Assembly: GCA_017470095.1 (NCBI GenBank)
Contig: JAFUFC010000025.1
Coordinates: forward strand, 29,758 to 93,757
DNA: 64,000 bases
Source: Clostridia bacterium
Lineage (GTDB): Bacteria > Bacillota > Clostridia > Christensenellales > Aristaeellaceae
Direction: 5' to 3'
The notes under the pieces were generated by a model. It was not told where the DNA came from. It made no database searches and saw only the letters and a list, made by a program, of their open reading frames with translations. A program made the translations under genes and the position numbers. Below, piece after piece: positions 6,878-16,514 of the stretch. Numbering within the stretch: the stretch's first letter is position 1; the number at the start of each line of letters is the position of its first letter.

Positions 6878-9307
6878 ATGATGAAAGTATCTCTTGATGA
6901 GAATTGGGTGATGCTGGATGGCGAAAAGCGCTATCCCTGCCAGGTGCCCTGTTCCGTATATGATACTCTGGTTCAGGCGGGCACACTGGAAAATCCCTAC
7001 GTTGGTGAAAACCAATGGGAAGCCACATCAGTCTGCGATCGGGATTATACATTTGAAAAAACGTTTGATCTGCCGAATTACGCCCAAACCGCTGATCGTC
7101 TGATGCTGCGTTTTGAAGGCATTGATACTTTGGGCAAAGTTTTTTTGAATGGAAAACTTTTGGGCACAGCAGATAATATGCATCGTACCTGGGAATTTGA
7201 AGTTTCCCATATTGTCCAAGCAGAGAAAAACCTGCTTCGGCTGGAGCTTTCTTCTCCCAACCGTTATATTGCGGATATGCAGAAAAAACGTTCCCTGTGG
7301 GGCGTCGATTCCACTATGCCGGGCTATCCGCACTTGCGGAAGGCCCATTATATGTTCGGCTGGGATTGGGGGCCGATGCTTCCTGATTTGGGCATCTGGC
7401 GCAGCGTCATTTTATTGGGCTTGAAGGGCGGACGAATTCGTTCGGCTTATTATGGCCAGCGGCATGAGGATGGGCATGTGATGCTGACCTGCACAGCGGA
7501 TGTGGAAAACTGGATGCCGGGCCTGACTGCTGTGTTTCGCGTCACCGCGCCGGATGGAACACAGATGGAAATGCCGCTGACAGACGGGAAAGCGGAGATT
7601 ACGATTGAAAATCCTCAGCTGTGGTGGGTGAGGGGATTGGGAGACCAACCTTTATACACCTGCGAAACGATATTGATGATGCATGGCCACGCAGTGGATG
7701 CGTACTCCCGACGCATCGGCTTGCGCACCCTGAACGTATCCCAGGAGAAAGATGAATGGGGTAAAGAATTCTGCTTCATCAACAATGGCGTGAAGGTATT
7801 CGCTATGGGCGCCAATTATATTCCGGAGGATCAAATTTTGCCCAGGGCCACAAAGGAACGTTCCCTGCGGCTTCTGGAGGATTGCAAAGCAGCCAACTAC
7901 AACTTTATCCGCGTTTGGGGCGGCGGCGTTTATCCCGATGAGTTCTTTTACGATTGGTGTGACGAAAACGGCTTGATCGTTTGGCAGGACTTTATGTTTG
8001 CATGCTCCGCTTATCGGCTGACCCCGGCCATGGAGGCAACCATCTGCGCGGAAATCAAAGACAATGTGCTGCGGCTGCGCAACCACGCCAGTTTGGGATT
8101 GCTTTGCGGCAACAATGAAATCGAATCAGCGTGGGAAAGCTGGGGTTTGCCGGATGACCCTGAAGCGAAAGCGGATTACCTGAAACTATTTGAGGGAATT
8201 ATCCCTGAAATCGTGCATGACTTGGCCCCGGAGACTTTCTATTGGCCTTCGTCGCCTTCCTCTGGCGGAGGATTTCGGGATTCCTCTTCCAATTTGGCGG
8301 GAGATATGCATTACTGGGCTGTATGGCACAATTTTAAACCCATTGAAGCGTTCCGCCAGTTTTACTATCGCTTCTGTTCGGAATATGGCTTTGAAAGCCT
8401 GCCCGACATGAAAACCATCCGCTCCTTTGCAGAAGAAAAGGATTTGGATCTGTGCGGCCACGTGATGGAAGCGCATCAGAAATGCACTCAGGGCAATGAG
8501 AAGGTGATGTATTACCTGGCACAGATGGTCAACTATCCTTATACCTTTCAGCGGCTGATTTACTGTTCTCAGTTGGTGCAGGCAGATTGTATCCGTTCCA
8601 ACGTGGAACATATGCGCCGCTCCAGGGGCCGCTGCATGGGGTCTGCCTACTGGCAGGTGAATGATTCCAATCCGGTCATTTCCTGGAGCAGTATCGATTA
8701 CTTTGGCCGTTGGAAAGGGCTGCACTATGCCGCTCGCAAGTTCTACGCGCCCGTACTGTTGAGCTGTGATGATAGCGACCCCAATCGGCCCGCCCTGTAT
8801 GTAACCAATGACACCCGGGAAGAAATCCACGCCCAGTTAATCTGCCGCTTGCGTAACAATGAAGCCTGTCTGCTGCGGGAATTTACAGCGCCTGTTCGTG
8901 TACCTGCGCTGACAGCCATGCAGTGCCTGAAGGTTGATTTGTCGGATGAACTGATCACCATGCAGGATAAACGCTGCAAATATATAGAATATGAGCTTAT
9001 TCAGGATGGAAAAACACTGAGCACGGGTACCACCTTGTTTGCGCGGCCGAAAGCTTTTGATTTTATGATTCCCCATATCGATTGCCAGATCAGCGAAACG
9101 GAAAGCAGCTTTATCCTGCGTTTTTCAGCCTCTTGCTTCGTGAAAAGCGTATGCTTGTCTCTGCGTGATTATGATGCGGTTTTCTCTGATAACTGGTTCG
9201 ATATTCACGGCAGCCAGTTGGTTACCGTTTCCCTGCCTCGCAAAAATGCCCTCTCCGCTCTCAATTCTCAGGAATTGCGCAGCCAGCTGATGATTGAGTA
9301 TTATTAA
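6878..9307 (+). CDS. Beta-mannosidase, GH2 family
   Basis: Removes terminal beta-1,4-mannose from manno-oligosaccharides; 809 residues, no signal peptide, so cytoplasmic. The order is a GH2 sugar-binding jelly-roll (about 1-190, with HYMFGWDWGP typical of beta-mannosidases), an immunoglobulin-like domain, a TIM barrel and C-terminal domains. Expected catalytic residues are E414 (GNNEIESAW, acid/base) and E502 (SEYGFES, nucleophile). ATG codons at 6878 and 6881 are both possible after GGCGGTGG. It stands alone with its own promoter. Function fits the mannan-oligosaccharide operon at 44-54 kb: this enzyme would trim mannose, while the GH130 enzyme handles mannosyl-glucose. Confidence 0.9.
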   Translation: MMKVSLDENWVMLDGEKRYPCQVPCSVYDTLVQAGTLENPYVGENQWEATSVCDRDYTFEKTFDLPNYAQTADRLMLRFEGIDTLGKVFLNGKLLGTADNMHRTWEFEVSHIVQAEKNLLRLELSSPNRYIADMQKKRSLWGVDSTMPGYPHLRKAHYMFGWDWGPMLPDLGIWRSVILLGLKGGRIRSAYYGQRHEDGHVMLTCTADVENWMPGLTAVFRVTAPDGTQMEMPLTDGKAEITIENPQLWWVRGLGDQPLYTCETILMMHGHAVDAYSRRIGLRTLNVSQEKDEWGKEFCFINNGVKVFAMGANYIPEDQILPRATKERSLRLLEDCKAANYNFIRVWGGGVYPDEFFYDWCDENGLIVWQDFMFACSAYRLTPAMEATICAEIKDNVLRLRNHASLGLLCGNNEIESAWESWGLPDDPEAKADYLKLFEGIIPEIVHDLAPETFYWPSSPSSGGGFRDSSSNLAGDMHYWAVWHNFKPIEAFRQFYYRFCSEYGFESLPDMKTIRSFAEEKDLDLCGHVMEAHQKCTQGNEKVMYYLAQMVNYPYTFQRLIYCSQLVQADCIRSNVEHMRRSRGRCMGSAYWQVNDSNPVISWSSIDYFGRWKGLHYAARKFYAPVLLSCDDSDPNRPALYVTNDTREEIHAQLICRLRNNEACLLREFTAPVRVPALTAMQCLKVDLSDELITMQDKRCKYIEYELIQDGKTLSTGTTLFARPKAFDFMIPHIDCQISETESSFILRFSASCFVKSVCLSLRDYDAVFSDNWFDIHGSQLVTVSLPRKNALSALNSQELRSQLMIEYY

Positions 9308-9400
9308 TTGACAAGGACATATAACCGTACGATGCGCTGAAAGAGCGGCACAATTTGCCGCATGCAGGGTATCGGGTGGTACAGTATCTGTTATTTTCTG

Positions 9401-9573
9401 TTAGGGGCTGTTTCTAAATTCGGAAAAATGCATTTACGGCGCCACGGCCAGCATTTCTGCGTTGCTTTTCCTCAGTTTATCCTTCGGTCCCAGTAAATCT
9501 TCGCCCAAGCGCCTTGAACTGGGGGCCGGCCCACTCGAAACCGCGCATTCCTCATTTTAGAAACACGCTCTAA
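9401..9573 (+). repeat. MITE-like dispersed repeat, copy A
   Basis: A non-coding element of about 173 bp with imperfect terminal inverted repeats: TTAGGGGCTGTTTCTAAA at the left, matching 15 of 18 positions to the reverse complement of the right end. Internal blocks CATTTCTGCGTTGCTTTTCC and CCTTCGGTCC recur in copy B (27878-28046); copy C (40905-41030) is more degraded. It fills most of the gap 9308-9706, which otherwise holds only a small GCGGC...GCCGC hairpin near 9346 and the upstream region of the sensor kinase gene. Confidence 0.7.
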
Positions 9574-9706
9574 ATAGAAAATGGAATTTTAATATGAAGT
9601 TTTCCGGCTGTTGAAGCTGTTATGCTCCCCTCATGGGATAAACAGTCATTCGGAAGCGACGATCAGAAAAATCGAATCTCTTATCGGGAAAGAGAGGCGA
9701 AGAAGG

Positions 9707-11419
9707 ATGAATAAGCCTTCCATTCTACGGCGGATTTTTCAGTATGATTTGGGCATGATCATCCTGCTGTGCGTTTTGCTGGTAGCCTATCTGTTTACCT
9801 CCTATGATGTGCTGTCCAGGGAGGAAAAACAGGAAGCGGTCCGGTTGACTGAAACGTACGGGGCGGAGATGCAGACAGTATTGAACCAGATGGAGCGAAG
9901 CGCCCGGGAGATGATGCTGCGCCAGTTGGACAACATGCAAATGCTCAAAAGCCCGGATGAAACCACTCGTTTTTACGCGTCGCAAGACATTTTTCTCTAT
10001 CTTCGGGATATGATGGCCAGTGAACAGATCGACGGGAAATGCGTGATTATGGCGGACAGTGATTTCGACATTTGCCTGGATAACGAAACTGCCGCTTTGA
10101 ATTACTGGGATCGCAGCGCGCTGCGCAGCCATGCCCTGGAAATGGCCGGGAGCGGAGAAGCGGAAAGCGCATGGCAAAGCGGCATATTCAATGAAAAAAT
10201 GTATTTGTTCCGCCCTTATCTGTTTGACAGAAGAGCGGTGATTACCTACATCCAGGCCCGCGCCTTGATGGACATGATCCCCCTCGTGGATGACGATTTG
10301 AGCTTTTTCCTTACTGACCCGTCTGGCACAGTGATTGCCGCAAAAGAAGGAAATGCCGCTTCTGGGGGAGACCAAGTGGCTGGCTATGCTCTGCGGGAGG
10401 GGGCTTTTTATCTGTCCGCCCAGATGGGCCGCCGGTCGGTATGGGGCGCGGTTAGGGGAAATATGACGGCAGTGCTGCTGATGATACTGGTGATCCTGGG
10501 GTTCAGCATGCTGCTGGCCCGGTATATGCGCAGGGAACTGTACGGCCCCATGCACACCATTTCGGAGGACATGGAACACATCAAACGCCAGGAATATGAC
10601 CTGCGGATCACCGACGATTTCGGCACCTGTGAATTTACCCAGTTGAAGGACAGCTTCAACCAATTGATGGACGAGATCGTTAACTTGAAAATCAACCGAT
10701 ATGAGCAGATCATTGCTTTGCAGGAGATGGAACTCAAAAGCATCCGCTTGCAATTGCGTCCCCATTTTTTCTTGAACGCAATCACCACCATCTCCAGCTT
10801 GGAGCGGCAAAACAGAAATGGTGAAATCAGCGCGTATGTGGACGCATTGTCAAAAAATATTCGGTATATGTTCCGCTCTGGATTGCACACCGTGCCGGTC
10901 AAGGAGGAAGTGAAACATGTTGAAAATTACTTCTCCATGCAGGAATGCGTGTATCCCGGCTGCATCTTCCATTTGATTGATTTGCCTCATGAATTGGCTG
11001 AATGGGCCATTCCACAGATGCTGATTCAAACAATTATTGAGAACGAGTACAAATACGCCGTGTCACTGGATGAAGTGTTGACGATTCTCATCCGTGTCAG
11101 CATGTGCGAATACGAAGGCGAAACCATGCTGAAAATCACCATTGAGGATGACGGAAAGGGGTACCCGGCCGACGTGCTGGAGGCCATCAACAGTCCGGAG
11201 GGCCGGCCCAGCCCGGATGGGAACCGGGTGGGATTGTGGAGTATCCGGCGCACCATGGAATTGATGTACGAGCGGCAGGGATTGGCCCAGTTTTCCAATA
11301 TCACGCCCCACGGCTGCCTGAATACCATCTTTGTGCCTCGCCATCCTCTGCATGAATACATCCCGCAGAAAAAAGAAACCGCGGAAGGAGGGAATGCCCA
11401 TGAAGATCCTGCTGGTTGA
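9707..11419 (+). CDS. YesM-type sensor histidine kinase
   Basis: Membrane sensor of a two-component system, 570 residues. Transmembrane helix 1 is at about 11-33, an extracytoplasmic sensor domain at 34-250, transmembrane helix 2 at 252-272, HAMP to about 330, then a His_kinase domain (PF06580 type) with H353 in LRPHFFLNA, and an HATPase domain (DDGKGY near 480). The ATG at 9707 follows GAGAGG; the earlier in-frame ATG at 9611 would add a leader with no helix or site. It overlaps the response regulator by 20 bases. Such pairs usually control adjacent LplABC-type sugar importers, here the operon starting at 13103. Confidence 0.9.
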   Translation: MNKPSILRRIFQYDLGMIILLCVLLVAYLFTSYDVLSREEKQEAVRLTETYGAEMQTVLNQMERSAREMMLRQLDNMQMLKSPDETTRFYASQDIFLYLRDMMASEQIDGKCVIMADSDFDICLDNETAALNYWDRSALRSHALEMAGSGEAESAWQSGIFNEKMYLFRPYLFDRRAVITYIQARALMDMIPLVDDDLSFFLTDPSGTVIAAKEGNAASGGDQVAGYALREGAFYLSAQMGRRSVWGAVRGNMTAVLLMILVILGFSMLLARYMRRELYGPMHTISEDMEHIKRQEYDLRITDDFGTCEFTQLKDSFNQLMDEIVNLKINRYEQIIALQEMELKSIRLQLRPHFFLNAITTISSLERQNRNGEISAYVDALSKNIRYMFRSGLHTVPVKEEVKHVENYFSMQECVYPGCIFHLIDLPHELAEWAIPQMLIQTIIENEYKYAVSLDEVLTILIRVSMCEYEGETMLKITIEDDGKGYPADVLEAINSPEGRPSPDGNRVGLWSIRRTMELMYERQGLAQFSNITPHGCLNTIFVPRHPLHEYIPQKKETAEGGNAHEDPAG

Positions 11420-12998
11420 TGATGATATCCCCACCATGGATTTGATTCTCTCGGCCATCGATTGGCCTGCCCTGGGCATTGAGCAGGTGTATACGGCGTA
11501 CAGCATTGCACCCGCGCAAAAAATATTGCAGGAAAACAGCATTGATCTGGTGATCAGCGATATTGAAATGCCCAAGGGCTCCGGGCTGGAATTGCTGCAA
11601 TGGCTCCGGGAGCAGAAAATCCCCGCGGAATTCGTGCTGCTCACCTGCCATGAAAAATTTGAGTACGCCGCTACTGCCATCAAAATGGAAGTGATGGAAT
11701 ACATCGTCAAGCCCTTCGACCCGGAAATCATGAAACTGACCATAAAGCGCTGCGCAGAGAAAATTGCCCGAAAAAAGCAGGAGCAGGAGCGGCTGGAAAT
11801 TGGCGATTGGCATGTGAAAAACCTGCAGCGGGATGAAAACGCCTTTTGGCTGTCGTTGCTCAGCGCCCCAGGGGGAGCGGATCTGCCGTCGCTGCGGTCG
11901 GAAATCGCCGCGCGGGGTCTGCCCATTGCGGCGGATGGAATGTACCGCCTGGTGGTGACCCGCATTGCGGATTATGAACCGGCCATGGAGGAAATGGGCA
12001 AAAAGCTGTTTACGTTTTTTTTGAAGGATTTGTATGCCGAAGCGCTTTTTGGCGGCGGAGAAAACGCCCGCGCCGTTACCCGGTTTGAGGATACCGACGC
12101 GTGGGTTATCGCCGCGGCGGAAGACGGCCCTTCCTTGGAGCCGGCCTGCGCCATGATCCTTTCCCGGTGCGAACAGTCGCTGCGTGTAAAGGCTACCTGC
12201 TGCGTGGGCCTGCCCAGGTCCATGACGGAGCTGGCGGCCGGGTGGATGGATATCCAAAAAATCATGGTGAGCAGCGTGACGCATTTCGGCCGGTGCTTCC
12301 GGGAAGAACAGGCAGAATTGCAAAGCGAGAATGATCAAATTTTGGATTTGCAGGAGATGGAAATGCTGCTGCTGCGCCGGGATAAATTGACGATCCTTAA
12401 CCATCTGAAGCATGAAATCGACGTTCGTTCTTCCGTTCACAGGCTCAGTGAGCACACGCTGCACATCCTGCGCAAGGAAGTGACCCAGGCGGTCTACGCC
12501 CACATGGCCAAGGAAGGCCTGCAAGTATCCCGGGTGGAGGGGGACGATTCTTTCGACCGGCTGGCGGATAACGCCTGCCGTTCGCCCATGGACTTGATCC
12601 GCTGGGCCAATTACCTGCTGGAAAAAACCTTTCAGACCCTGGAAGACCAAAGCAAGGCAGGTTCTTTGGTGGATCGCATCAACGCCTACGTCACCGAGCA
12701 CTACATGGAGCCCCTGAGCCGGGACCAGATTGCTGCGGAATTTCACCTGACGCCCCAATACCTGGCCAAGCTGTATAGCAAAAAAACGGGCAAATATTTG
12801 ATGGATTTCCTGCGTGAATACCGCATCGAGCAGGCCAAGAAGCAATTGGCCCGGCAGGAAATTTCCATTTCAGAAGTGGCCATGAATGTGGGGTTTGACA
12901 ATTTTTCTTATTTTTCCACCCTGTTTAAGAAGGAAATGGGCATGAGCCCCCAGCAGTACCGAACTGCCATGTTGAAAACGGCGCAAAACAAACCATAA
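11400..12998 (+). CDS. YesN-type response regulator, AraC family
   Basis: Partner of the preceding kinase, 532 residues. The receiver domain spans about 1-120 with acidic D7-D9, phospho-acceptor D54 (SDIEMP) and the conserved K in YIVKPF. A long poorly conserved linker follows, then a C-terminal AraC double helix-turn-helix (about 430-528: QIAAEFHLTPQYLAKLYSKKTG and ISEVAMNVGFDNFSYFSTLFKK). The ATG at 11400 lies 8 bases after AAGGAGG; the ATG at 11394 is too close. The promoter region before 13103 has TATAGT but no good -35, as expected of an activated promoter. Confidence 0.92.
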   Translation: MKILLVDDDIPTMDLILSAIDWPALGIEQVYTAYSIAPAQKILQENSIDLVISDIEMPKGSGLELLQWLREQKIPAEFVLLTCHEKFEYAATAIKMEVMEYIVKPFDPEIMKLTIKRCAEKIARKKQEQERLEIGDWHVKNLQRDENAFWLSLLSAPGGADLPSLRSEIAARGLPIAADGMYRLVVTRIADYEPAMEEMGKKLFTFFLKDLYAEALFGGGENARAVTRFEDTDAWVIAAAEDGPSLEPACAMILSRCEQSLRVKATCCVGLPRSMTELAAGWMDIQKIMVSSVTHFGRCFREEQAELQSENDQILDLQEMEMLLLRRDKLTILNHLKHEIDVRSSVHRLSEHTLHILRKEVTQAVYAHMAKEGLQVSRVEGDDSFDRLADNACRSPMDLIRWANYLLEKTFQTLEDQSKAGSLVDRINAYVTEHYMEPLSRDQIAAEFHLTPQYLAKLYSKKTGKYLMDFLREYRIEQAKKQLARQEISISEVAMNVGFDNFSYFSTLFKKEMGMSPQQYRTAMLKTAQNKP

Positions 12999-13102
12999 GT
13001 ATTCAAAAACAAAAACAAAGCATTTAAAATAAAAAGCGGCTGGCAGATAAAGACGATATAGTATAAGCAAGAATCATGGATCATGAACAAGGAGGAATTA
13101 CC

Positions 13103-14587
13103 ATGAAAAAAATGCTGTCTCTCATCCTGGCACTACTGATGGTCTTCAGCCTGCTGGGCACTGTGCACGCGGAAAATTATGACCAGGTCGTATTTTCCTA
13201 TGCCACCTTCAATAACATTCCCACCGCGGAAGATCTGGCCGTTGTGGAAGAAGCCATCAACGTGATCACCCGGGAAAAAATTCATGCGGAAATTAAATTG
13301 AAGCCTATCGTCATCTGGGATTATTCTTCTCAGATCAGCCTGATGCTGCAAGGCGGAGATCAGATTGACGTATTTGAAAGCCTGGGCGATTTCAATGTGT
13401 GCGTCACCACTGGCATGGCTCGGGACCTGACCGACATGCTGGCCACAGACGCGAAGGAAGCCTGTGAACTGGTGGGCGATGATTGGCTGGCTGCTTGCAG
13501 CCAGAAGGGCCGCATTTACGGCATCCCCACGCTGAAGCCCATTGCCCTGACCCCCATGGTGATTTACCGCCAGGATATCGTGGATGAGCTGGGCCTGGAT
13601 ATGAGCCAGGTGAATTCTCCTTTCGATCTGACAGAAATTTTCCGCAAGGTAAAGGCTGGACGGCCTGATATCACGCCGCTGTCTGCCGTCAACACGGGCA
13701 ACATCGGCTTGGGCTTGACTGTTCCCCATGTGGACTATCTGTCCGATGACTATTACTCCCCCAAGGGTGTGCTGATGAACGGCGAAATGACCGTAGTAGA
13801 TTTCTATGCTTCGGAAGAATTCCGAAAAGCATGCGAACTGGCCCGCACCTGGTACAATGAGGACCTGGTGATGAAGGACGCCGCCACTACTTCCTCTACG
13901 GCTGCGGAATTGAGAAATTCCGGGAAATATTTTGCCAGCATCGCTTCTTACAGCTATCCTGAAGCGGATACTGCCGCCAGCTTGGAACTTCAGAGCAACG
14001 GCATCAAGCTGGGCGCCAAAATCATTGGCAGCGCGTTCCTGGATACCACTTCCGTCAACGCCCTGAGCTGGATGATTTCCTCCACCTCCAAGGTGCCCGA
14101 AGCCGCCCTGAAATTCCTCAACCTCACTTATTGCGATCCCGATATCATCAACCTGGTAATCTACGGCATCGAAGGCCGGGACTATGTGAAGAATGATGAT
14201 GGCACCGTGCGCTATCCCGACGGGTTTGATGCCGCCAGCGTGCCCTATACCGCTCAGCTTTCCTGCGGCACCTTCGGCAACTTCTTCCTCATGTATCCCA
14301 TGGAGGGCACCAGCATTGAATCCCTGGCTTGGGAACAGGAGCAGAACAAGAACGCCGAAACCTCCGCTGCCATGGGCTTCACCTTCGATAATAAGCGGGT
14401 CAAGACCCAGTATACCGCCGTTAGCAACGTGATTGAGCAGTATCTGGCCGGTTTGATTTGCGGTGCTGTGGATCCGGAAACGGAAATTCCCATCTTCCTG
14501 CAGCGGCTGAGCGACGCCGGTTTGGGCGACATCATCGCCGCCAAGCAGGCACAGCTCAATGAGTGGCTGGCTGCGCAGGGCAAGTAA
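13103..14587 (+). CDS. Extracellular solute-binding protein, LplA-like
   Basis: Binding protein of a carbohydrate ABC importer, 494 residues. The signal peptide (1-24) ends in VHA-EN with no lipobox cysteine, so signal peptidase I cleavage is predicted, which is unusual for a monoderm. Size and pattern (VFSYATFNN, then QISLMLQGGDQIDVF) fit the large LplA/YtcQ group. An AAGGAGG site lies before the ATG at 13103. First gene of a nine-gene run to 21887. It probably delivers an oligosaccharide or glycoside to the next two permeases; the ligand is unknown. A strong hairpin follows its stop codon. Confidence 0.88.
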   Translation: MKKMLSLILALLMVFSLLGTVHAENYDQVVFSYATFNNIPTAEDLAVVEEAINVITREKIHAEIKLKPIVIWDYSSQISLMLQGGDQIDVFESLGDFNVCVTTGMARDLTDMLATDAKEACELVGDDWLAACSQKGRIYGIPTLKPIALTPMVIYRQDIVDELGLDMSQVNSPFDLTEIFRKVKAGRPDITPLSAVNTGNIGLGLTVPHVDYLSDDYYSPKGVLMNGEMTVVDFYASEEFRKACELARTWYNEDLVMKDAATTSSTAAELRNSGKYFASIASYSYPEADTAASLELQSNGIKLGAKIIGSAFLDTTSVNALSWMISSTSKVPEAALKFLNLTYCDPDIINLVIYGIEGRDYVKNDDGTVRYPDGFDAASVPYTAQLSCGTFGNFFLMYPMEGTSIESLAWEQEQNKNAETSAAMGFTFDNKRVKTQYTAVSNVIEQYLAGLICGAVDPETEIPIFLQRLSDAGLGDIIAAKQAQLNEWLAAQGK

Positions 14588-14600
14588 TTCCATGCTTCTT

Positions 14601-14635
14601 TCCGCGGCGCGTTCAGCCATGAACCGCGCCGCGGA
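14601..14635 (+). other. Intercistronic GC hairpin after the binding-protein gene
   Basis: TCCGCGGCGCGTTCA (14601-14615) pairs with 14620-14635 over 15 base pairs with one bulged base and a four-base loop. No long T-tract follows. Such hairpins after binding-protein genes protect the upstream message or reduce read-through, giving more binding protein than permease. Confidence 0.65.
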
Positions 14636-14667
14636 TTTTCTATGCGACATGCAATGAGGTGCGGACT

Positions 14668-15594
14668 ATGAAGAAACAGAAGGGCTTGGGCCGGGGCCGG
14701 GCCAGCACATGGCAATTGCTGCTGATTGCGGCGCCGGGGCTGATTTACCTGATCATCAACAATTATATTCCCATGTTCGGCGTGTTCCTGGCATTCAAGG
14801 ATTACAATTATTTTCAGGGCATTTTTGGCAGCCGCTGGTGCGGGTTTGAAAATTTTGAATTTCTGTTCCGCACCCGGGATGCCTGGCTGATCACCCGGAA
14901 CACCTTGCTCTACAACGCGGTGTTTATCATTCTGGGCACGATGTTTTCCATTTTTCTGGCCATCCTCCTGCATGAATTGGGCACTCGCAAACGGGTAAAA
15001 TTCTTTCAGGCATCGCTGTTGCTGCCCAATTTGCTGTCCTGGGTGGTGATCGGGTTCATCGTGTACGCTTTCCTGAATGCTGATACGGGCTTTATGAACA
15101 ATACCGTGGCCAAGGCCTTGGGCAAAGAGCCTACTAACTGGTACACCACCACCGGCCCTTGGCCCTTCATCCTGACGCTGGTGTACCTGTGGAAATACGC
15201 GGGCTGCAATTCCATTATCTACGTTTCTACTATTGCCGGCATTGATAAGAGCATCTTTGAAGCCGCGGATTTGGATGGCGCGGGAAAATGGCAGCAGATT
15301 ATCCATATCACCATTCCCATGCTGCGCCCCACCGTGGTGGTGCTGACGCTGATGGCCATTGGCCGTATCTTCTACTCTGATTTCGGCCTGTTCTATCAGG
15401 TGCCCCAAAACGCGGGACGGTTGTTTGACGTGACGCAGACCATTGATACCTATGTGTACCGCGGTCTGATGGAACTCAACGATGTGGGTATGGCCGCTGC
15501 GGCCGCTTTGTATCAATCGGTGGTGGGCTTCCTGCTGGTGGTGGGCGCCAATGCGCTGGTCCGCAAGCTGGATCCCGATAACGCGCTGTTTTAA
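14668..15594 (+). CDS. Carbohydrate ABC transporter permease, LplB-like
   Basis: Inner-membrane permease, 308 residues, six predicted helices beginning LLLIAAPGLIYLIINNYI. The permease signature with the ATPase-docking loop is EAADLDGAGKWQQIIHITIPML. The N-terminal NNYIPMFGVFLAFKDYN is typical of the LplB/YtcP group. ATG at 14668 is preferred over GTG at 14659 because GAGGTG precedes it. It pairs with the LplC-like permease 12 bases downstream. No ATPase gene is in the operon, so a shared MsmX-type ATPase encoded elsewhere is likely. Confidence 0.92.
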   Translation: MKKQKGLGRGRASTWQLLLIAAPGLIYLIINNYIPMFGVFLAFKDYNYFQGIFGSRWCGFENFEFLFRTRDAWLITRNTLLYNAVFIILGTMFSIFLAILLHELGTRKRVKFFQASLLLPNLLSWVVIGFIVYAFLNADTGFMNNTVAKALGKEPTNWYTTTGPWPFILTLVYLWKYAGCNSIIYVSTIAGIDKSIFEAADLDGAGKWQQIIHITIPMLRPTVVVLTLMAIGRIFYSDFGLFYQVPQNAGRLFDVTQTIDTYVYRGLMELNDVGMAAAAALYQSVVGFLLVVGANALVRKLDPDNALF

Positions 15595-15606
15595 GGGGGC
15601 GAACAT

Positions 15607-16503
15607 ATGGATCAGAATTATACCGAATCCAAGCATTTCCGCTTGTTCTGCACCATCGTGTTGACGGTGCTGGCCGTTATTGCGCTGCTGCCCATCCTGC
15701 TGATCGTGATCGCTTCGGTGACGGATGAGAAAGCGCTGCTGGCCAATGGCTACACCTTTTTCCCCGCCGCGCTGAGCACTGATTCTTACTACTATATGGT
15801 GCGCCAGGGCGGCACCATCCTGCGCTCCTACGGCATCACCATCCTGACTACCGTGGTGGGTACGCTGGGCGGCGTGCTGTTTACCACCATGCTGGCCTAT
15901 CCCATGGCTCGCAGCAGCTTTAAATACCGCAATGTGCTGGCCTTTTTCGTGTTCTTCACCATGCTGTTCAACGGCGGCGTGGTGGCCTCCTATATCATGT
16001 GGAGCCGGATCATTTCTATCCGCAACACCCTTTGGGCGTTGATCGTGCCCAATTACCTGGTCACCGCCTTTAATGTGTTCCTGGTACGGAATTATTACGC
16101 CACCGGCATCCCGGAAGCGCTGATCGAATCCGCCCAGATTGATGGCGGCAACGAATTCATCATCTTCCTGCGCATCATGCTGCCCCTGTCAATTCCCGTG
16201 ATCGCTACAGTGGCGCTGTTCTCCGGGCTGGCTTATTGGAATGACTGGGTCAACGGGCTGTACTATATCACCGATCCCACCCTGTTCGGCATCCAAAACT
16301 TGCTGATCCGTATCATGAACAACATTCAGTTCTTAAAGAGCGGCAGCAACGCCGCCCTGTTGGGCACCCAAGCGGTAGAATTGCCCGGCACTTCCGTCCG
16401 TATGGCCATGGCCGTAATCGGCATGTTGCCGGTGGTGCTCGTGTTCCCCTTTGTTCAGAAATACTTCATCAAGGGCGTGGTGCTGGGCGCCGTGAAAGGA
16501 TAA
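15607..16503 (+). CDS. Carbohydrate ABC transporter permease, LplC-like
   Basis: Second inner-membrane permease, 298 residues, six helices (TIVLTVLAVIALLPILLIVIASV first). The docking signature is ESAQIDGGNEFIIFLRIMLPLS, followed by AYWNDWVNGLYYI, characteristic of the LplC/MalG side. The ribosome binding site is AAGGGGG. It forms a heterodimer with the preceding permease and ends 11 bases before the NIF3-like gene. Confidence 0.92.
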   Translation: MDQNYTESKHFRLFCTIVLTVLAVIALLPILLIVIASVTDEKALLANGYTFFPAALSTDSYYYMVRQGGTILRSYGITILTTVVGTLGGVLFTTMLAYPMARSSFKYRNVLAFFVFFTMLFNGGVVASYIMWSRIISIRNTLWALIVPNYLVTAFNVFLVRNYYATGIPEALIESAQIDGGNEFIIFLRIMLPLSIPVIATVALFSGLAYWNDWVNGLYYITDPTLFGIQNLLIRIMNNIQFLKSGSNAALLGTQAVELPGTSVRMAMAVIGMLPVVLVFPFVQKYFIKGVVLGAVKG

Positions 16504-16514
16504 GGAGAGCAACC